Of a stretch of 64,000 nt of DNA, positions 10,241-64,000 are shown piece by piece. Position 1 is the stretch's first letter. Each line of letters begins with the position of its first letter. Under the pieces are notes generated by a model. It searched no databases. It was not told the origin of the DNA and saw only the letters and a program-made list of their open reading frames with translations. The DNA is from Delphinapterus leucas (Eukaryota > Chordata > Mammalia > Artiodactyla > Monodontidae), in contig NW_022098004.1 of the NCBI RefSeq assembly GCF_002288925.2, positions 6,814,112 through 6,878,111 on the forward strand, in the 5' to 3' direction. Both the position numbers and the translations under genes were made by a program.

Positions 10241-11123
10241 AGGGCATAGTCGGGGGGTAATAAAGTCTACCTAGCAAAGTATAAAACGACAAAAGCATGG
10301 TTTCCATTGAATAAGATTAAATATATATAAAACAATTACATTGACTGGGGGTTAGGTCTGGAGGTGCTGAAGGGGGGCTGTGTTTGTGCTAAACCAACAG
10401 AAGAAGGGGCTTGGGGGAGAGGGGACCCCAAGTAAACCATGAGGGCTGTTTTGTACAGTGAGGGCTTGTTTATAAAAGAAACAGAGGTTGGTGTGTCTTT
10501 GGGGCAGGTGTGGGGACGGAGGGGGCAGAAGGGGCGTCTGCGCTGCAGTGGTCACATTCGTGGGCGGGGTGGGCAGTCAGGCTGGTGGAGGCGACGTCTC
10601 TCTTCTCCCAAGAGACCATGCAGAGAGGCGGGCATGCATGAGGGGACCGCGGGAGGCACAGGACGGCGGGGAGGCCACAGGTCGCAGAGCCTCAGCAGGG
10701 ACGGGGGCAGCAGAGGCCACCGCAGATGGGAGAGCTCCGGGGGAGGGGGCGGGGCAGCTCTCCTGCGGGACGGACGGGAGGACAGGTTAGCACCCTCCCC
10801 CTCCAAATGTGTAAAAGGGGGCCGAGAGAAAGCTGGGGCCATAGAGGAGCAAGACGACAATGTGGGGACCCCACTTCTCCTCCCCCAGCTGACCTCCACC
10901 CTGTGAGGAAACTGGAGACGTCTGGGATCGAAACACACGGTGGCGTGGCGGGCAGAGGGATGGACGGACGGACCGACATGAGAGCGTTAGCAGAGAGAAT
11001 CCATTACGAAAAAGCAATTAATTTTCCAAGGAGGTTCTTTTTTTTTTTTTTTTTTTCCGTCTGTTTGTTTCCTTTAAAAAAATAACAAGAATGCTACCAC
11101 TACCCTGACAGCTGACTGGTTTG

Positions 11124-11131
11124 TACAGTAC
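11124..11131 (-). promoter_or_regulatory. miR-101 8-mer seed match in 3' UTR
   Basis: The sense RNA reads GUACUGUA, the complement of miR-101 positions 2-8 followed by A. It lies about 700 nt after the stop. Only the seed match is seen. Confidence 0.4.
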
Positions 11132-11342
11132 TACACGCCAGGGGCGGCCGGCGGGCGGGCAGGCGGGCGGGTCAAAGACTTCATAAATAAGAAGCAGGTC
11201 CCAGACCTGCAATTTGTCAACGTTTCTTAAATAGGCGCATTATTTAAATCTTATGTACAACAAGAATCACTTTGCATAGCAATGGCGAGGACACAGGACG
11301 GGTGTGGGTGTGATGACGTGACCACGTGACCGGGTCTTGTCC

Positions 11343-11378
11343 GATGGCGATGGCGATGGCGATGGCGATGGCGACGGC
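11343..11378 (-). repeat. (CGCCAT)n hexanucleotide repeat in 3' UTR
   Basis: Five GATGGC units and one GACGGC on the plus strand; the mRNA sense is CGCCAT repeated. The unit contains the YY1-like core GCCAT at DNA level. Such a run is likely to vary in length. Confidence 0.9.
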
Positions 11379-11665
11379 GGGGCGAGTTCTCCGCAGGGCC
11401 TCGGAGGGAGAAAGCATCCTTCCTTGGCCTCCAGGCCCGTCGGGGTTGCGAGACGATGGCATCAGAGTTGACTCTTCCCACATGGCATTGAACACAGAGG
11501 CAAAGAAAATCCACAAAGGGTCCCCCCTCCCCAAGCGCCCCCATCCCCACCCTCTCCCGGACCCGCTGCCGCTCCTCTGGTTGCTACAAAGTCCGTTTTA
11601 GATCAGGTCAATGTTTCCGATTATGAAGCTAAAAGAATTAGGTGGGGGCTGGGCGTGCTTACGTA

Positions 11666-11704
11666 CCCCCTCCCCACCCCCTCCCCCCTCCGCCCTCCGC
11701 CCCC
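11666..11704 (-). promoter_or_regulatory. Possible RNA G-quadruplex in CMIP 3' UTR
   Basis: The plus strand is a run of C-blocks, so the mRNA carries several G-runs of 3-6 within 40 nt, about 125 nt after the stop codon. This fits the G3+N1-7 pattern for a quadruplex. Function is inference. Confidence 0.5.
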
Positions 11705-11829
11705 AGAAAGACTCCCCCGTCTATCTCACAGCCAGGACGCGGGGTGGGACCCCGAGACCCGCTGCTCTACAGCTATTAGTCAAGAGTTGCGTGTCGCAGT
11801 TGCAAACTCCTTCCTGCCGAGCGGGAGCT

Positions 11830-62488
<50,659 letters not shown>

Positions 62489-63439
62489 TCAGGTGTACTG
62501 GATGTGAAAGGCCCCATGTCTGGACCCCTCCCCGCCCCATCAGAATCCGACCCCCGAAGAAGGGACAGTCTTGCCCCAAGTCGAAGGCTGCATTTGCATA
62601 GTCAGGCCTCCTGAACGCCAGTAATTTCCACTCCTTTTCCAATGACATAAAAAAAAAGATGAAGCTATTTATCCTTCAGGTTATATCTTTTGCCAAACTT
62701 GTTCCCCAAGTATTCAAACGCAATAGGAGGGGAAGCATTCCGGGTCCACAAAGGCACTTTCTTTGCGTTGGAGGCACTGTTTCTGCTCACCCTGACCCTA
62801 AGAGGTCCCCTTGGAGACTGTGCTCAGCTGGGAAACCTGACAGACAGGCTTGGGGCCTGGAATTCAGCTCCAGCCAGGTGGGGACCGAGCCCAGAATGGT
62901 CCTCAGCTTCCACCTGGGGAGTAAGATGGGTGCGTTCTCACCTCAGCATCCAAAGCTGGCAAGCGGCTGGGGCAGTGGCCGCGGCTCTGTCCATATGAGG
63001 CCGGGCTGGTTCCGCCCTCTGACATCATGGAAACCGAAGCCCTCTCTGAGGCCGAGGTCCCAGCCTGCGCTCCCCCGGCTCCGCAGTGGCCTGCCCCACT
63101 GCCGCCTGGCTTGCCTGGGCATCTCTCTCTCTAACTGGATAAACTTCATTAAGTGCTCTCTGCTCCTTGGGGAAAACCTAATTTTAATGTCACTGAGCCA
63201 GCAGCCAGCTGGGTGACATGTCACAATCTCTGAACCAAAGTCTGAATGAGGGCAGGAGGAGGTGAGGGTCCCCCACTGGCCCCAAGGCTCAAAGAGAAGC
63301 TTGTAGGCCACCAGTGTCTCCCCGACCACTTAGTTTCTGAGTTAAGAATTACCAAGGGTCTTGGAAGCCAAGGCCTAAAATGAATCATTTGGGGGACAAA
63401 TTCTGCATCCAACTGGGTAGTTCTCTGTGCTGAGGCGTG

Positions 63440-63560
63440 GTGGTGGAACAGGTGGTCGACTGTAGGATCAGACAGGCCTGGTTCTTCCCATAAAGTATTT
63501 CACCTACGGAGCCTCAGCCTCGTCTTCTGTAAATTATGCATGAAAATACCCTGTGGCCTC
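63440..63560 (+). mobile_element. MIR SINE relic
   Basis: GATCAGACAGGCCTGGTTCT, CGGAGCCTCAGCCTCGTCTT and CTGTAAATTATGCATGAAAA. Confidence 0.65.
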
Positions 63561-63979
63561 TTCCAATGTGGAACCCTTATAAATCCTGGACCCAGGTGGT
63601 CCCCTCTCTGTAAGGAGTTAGAGTCAAAAGCGTAGTCCAAACAGCACAACCACATAACCCGAAGGGAACTCGCGATACTCAGCCTGCCTCTTCTGAAAAA
63701 CTTTAAAGGAATGAAATGGACAACCCTCAGTGATCCGGACAGCACCCCAATTTTTTTCTCCCATGTTTTTCCCACACTGCATGATGTTCTGGAGCCTCTT
63801 ATTTGCTAATCATACCCCTGCACCACCACCATCACCCACTTAGTTAACTACACCTAAGTTTATTTCCCATAGTCATCCCAGATCTTCCTTACGTCAATCT
63901 CCGTAGTCTGCCTCTCCCTCCTCCTCTCTCTCTTTCCACACACTCTGCCGGCCCCACTGCCTCCCTCCCTCTCTCCAGC

Positions 63980-63999
63980 TTTTTTTTTTTTTTTTTTTT
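63980..63999 (+). repeat. T20 run at window edge
   Basis: Twenty Ts. It may be the tail of a reverse-orientation SINE continuing outside the window. Confidence 0.7.
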
Positions 64000-64000
64000 C

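Larger units (their letters stand above)
9872..11829 (-). other. CMIP: CMIP 3' untranslated region
   Basis: About 1.96 kb from the stop codon to the inferred cleavage site. It contains no full-length transposon. In the sense RNA it holds a G-rich run soon after the stop (11666-11704), a CGCCAT hexanucleotide run (11343-11378), an A19-like tract near 11039-11057, a miR-101-type seed match (11124-11131), and alternating A- and U-tracts at 10002-10240. The end point is inferred from the AATAAA/GU-rich pair and not from transcript data. Confidence 0.85.

Overview
This is a stretch of mammalian nuclear DNA, very probably from a whale or dolphin. The organism call rests on many copies of the tRNA(Glu)-derived CHR SINE family, including full-length CHR-2-type copies near 4.5, 18.4, 49.7 and 51.3 kb that still have clear target-site duplications, plus a cetartiodactyl L1 3' end at 57.4 kb. 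Ruminant BovB/Bov-tA and pig PRE-1 elements were not seen. I cannot tell toothed from baleen whale.

One protein-coding gene is present, on the minus strand: CMIP (c-Maf-inducing protein, an adaptor with an N-terminal PH domain and C-terminal leucine-rich repeats). I placed 18 coding exons by reading the reverse complement. Every exon boundary has an AG acceptor and GT donor, the frame is continuous, and the lengths sum to 1845 nt, i.e. 614 residues plus a TGA stop. They match the remembered 773-aa human protein from about residue 160 to the end. The first ~159 residues (start codon and most of the PH domain) lie to the right of the window. Exons are called w1 (most 5', 62252-62413) to w18 (11830-11883).

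Layout from left to right: 1-9871 is intergenic DNA downstream of CMIP, with two LTR-like segments, SINEs, a nested L1 remnant, an MLT1 LTR, a G-rich block with a 33-bp minisatellite, and a MER20. 9872-11829 is the CMIP 3' UTR with one convincing poly(A) signal. 11830-62413 holds the 18 exons and 17 introns. 62414-64000 is part of the intron leading to the PH-domain exons. The introns carry SINEs, MIRs, MER20/MER5 DNA transposon relics, L1 pieces and simple repeats.

No operon, CRISPR array, tRNA/rRNA gene or undescribed protein system is visible. The more interesting signals are regulatory or structural: two full CTCF-core matches in convergent orientation (3180 and 35438), CTCF-like half cores inside CHR SINEs, a 27-nt in-frame microexon, a 57-bp duplication bracketing exons w9-w10, A- and U-tracts and a possible G-quadruplex in the 3' UTR, and a UG-rich block after the donor of exon w7.
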